From contig CABQCN010000090.1 in assembly GCA_902462635.1 (NCBI GenBank), positions 1 through 6,417 of the forward strand: a DNA stretch of 6,417 nt, read 5' to 3'. The notes beneath the pieces were generated by a model. It searched no databases and was not told where the DNA came from. It saw nothing but the letters and a program-made list of their open reading frames with translations. The position numbers and the translations under genes are program-made. This document shows, piece after piece, positions 5,931 through 6,417 of the stretch (position 1 is its first letter; each line of letters opens with the position of its first letter). This DNA is from an uncultured Oscillospiraceae bacterium. GTDB taxonomy: Bacteria; Bacillota; Clostridia; UBA1212; UBA1255.

Positions 5931-6417
5931 CATGCAGTACATTGCCAGTCCGCCGCCGCACGCGAACAACGGCGTAGCCCAACGGTAAACGGCAACGGAC
6001 AGAATGGAATGCCCCGCAAGCAGGAGACACAGCGCGGTAACGGCGAATACCGCCATGAATAAAAACAGGATCCAGCGCGTTACTTTATGGGAATAAGCCA
6101 GCCCGCACAGATCCGAAAGCAGGAAGCCGATCCGCAGCAGTACAAAAATCACGAGACCGCCGAACAGAAAGGAAAAAATATAGGAAACCAGGATACTGAT
6201 ATCCAGAAATGTAAACGATTTGAAGGCAATCGAATCGATATGTACTTTATAGAGCAGCGATTGTGTGATTCCGAGACCGGAACGCCGGGTGAAAATCGTC
6301 ATACCGATCAGATTGACGACGTATACGGCATAGAGGAGGAGACCGCCGACAATGGCGCGTTCCGAGAGCGTGGCGGACAATTTAGAGAAAAAAGAATCTT
6401 TCCCGGCCGAAACCGCG
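5904..6417 (-). CDS. Small four-helix membrane protein of unknown function, 5' partial
   Basis: The frame is open from the window end to the stop at 5904. A TTG at 6380 could be read as a start, but it has no ribosome binding site, and the frame continues upstream through twelve more plausible codons (AVSAGKDSFFSK), so the true start probably lies outside the window. Counting from that TTG, hydrophobic segments are at about residues 9-31, 60-88, 103-123 and 126-152. A loop between the first two contains a short basic stretch (RRSG) and amphipathic sequence. Pro137 and a Gly triplet (142-144) sit in the last helix. I do not recognise a family; the size and four-helix topology resemble several small DUF membrane proteins. 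The gene converges on the P-II-like gene, overlapping its last 27 bases, and no hairpin terminator is seen after either stop. Confidence 0.72.
   Translation of the reverse strand, partial: AVSAGKDSFFSKLSATLSERAIVGGLLLYAVYVVNLIGMTIFTRRSGLGITQSLLYKVHIDSIAFKSFTFLDISILVSYIFSFLFGGLVIFVLLRIGFLLSDLCGLAYSHKVTRWILFLFMAVFAVTALCLLLAGHSILSVAVYRWATPLFACGGGLAMYCMSLRNVEID

Noticed and set aside
5534..6019. 161-codon minus-strand frame opposite the P-II-like gene
   Set aside because: Antisense to clear P-II-like sequence and overlapping the better-supported minus-strand membrane-protein gene in another frame.

Overview
The window looks like a chromosomal segment of a Firmicutes bacterium, most likely an anaerobic member of the Clostridia. 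The signs are strong AGGAGG-type ribosome binding sites, A/T-rich promoters in a roughly half-GC genome, a lipoprotein with a long Thr/Pro/Ala/Ser-rich tether, and a DUF1538 membrane protein paired with a P-II-like protein. There is no sign of phage, insertion sequence, CRISPR array, tRNA or rRNA. Species cannot be assigned from the sequence alone.

Layout. (1) 1-2439 (+): the 3' part of a gene in which 6-phosphogluconate dehydrogenase runs in frame, with no stop, into a full-length nickel-pincer-nucleotide racemase/epimerase (LarA/DUF2088) domain. The first ~90 codons lie before the window. (2) 2452-2489: a 15-bp perfect hairpin flanked by A and T tracts, acting as a bidirectional terminator between two convergent genes. 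(3) 2508-3503 (-): a surface lipoprotein with an InlB-B-repeat-like module and a discoidin (F5/8 type C) domain. (4) 3504-3667: a divergent promoter region with one sigma-A-type promoter for each direction. (5) 3668-5191 and 5211-5930 (+): a two-gene operon encoding a duplicated DUF1538 membrane protein and a protein made of two P-II-like lobes in one chain. (6) 5904-6417 (-): a convergent gene for a small four-helix membrane protein, cut by the window end and overlapping the P-II gene by 27 bp.

How the genes work together. The fusion links an oxidative pentose-phosphate enzyme to a domain whose characterised relatives racemise or epimerise 2-hydroxyacids, including D-gluconate at C2. It may therefore feed an epimeric sugar acid into the pathway, but this is inference. 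The DUF1538/P-II pair resembles other arrangements in which a small P-II-family sensor sits next to and controls a membrane transporter; its substrate is unknown. The lipoprotein and the four-helix protein have no visible functional link to either unit. The two points most worth follow-up are the 6PGDH-LarA fusion and the DUF1538/double-P-II operon.
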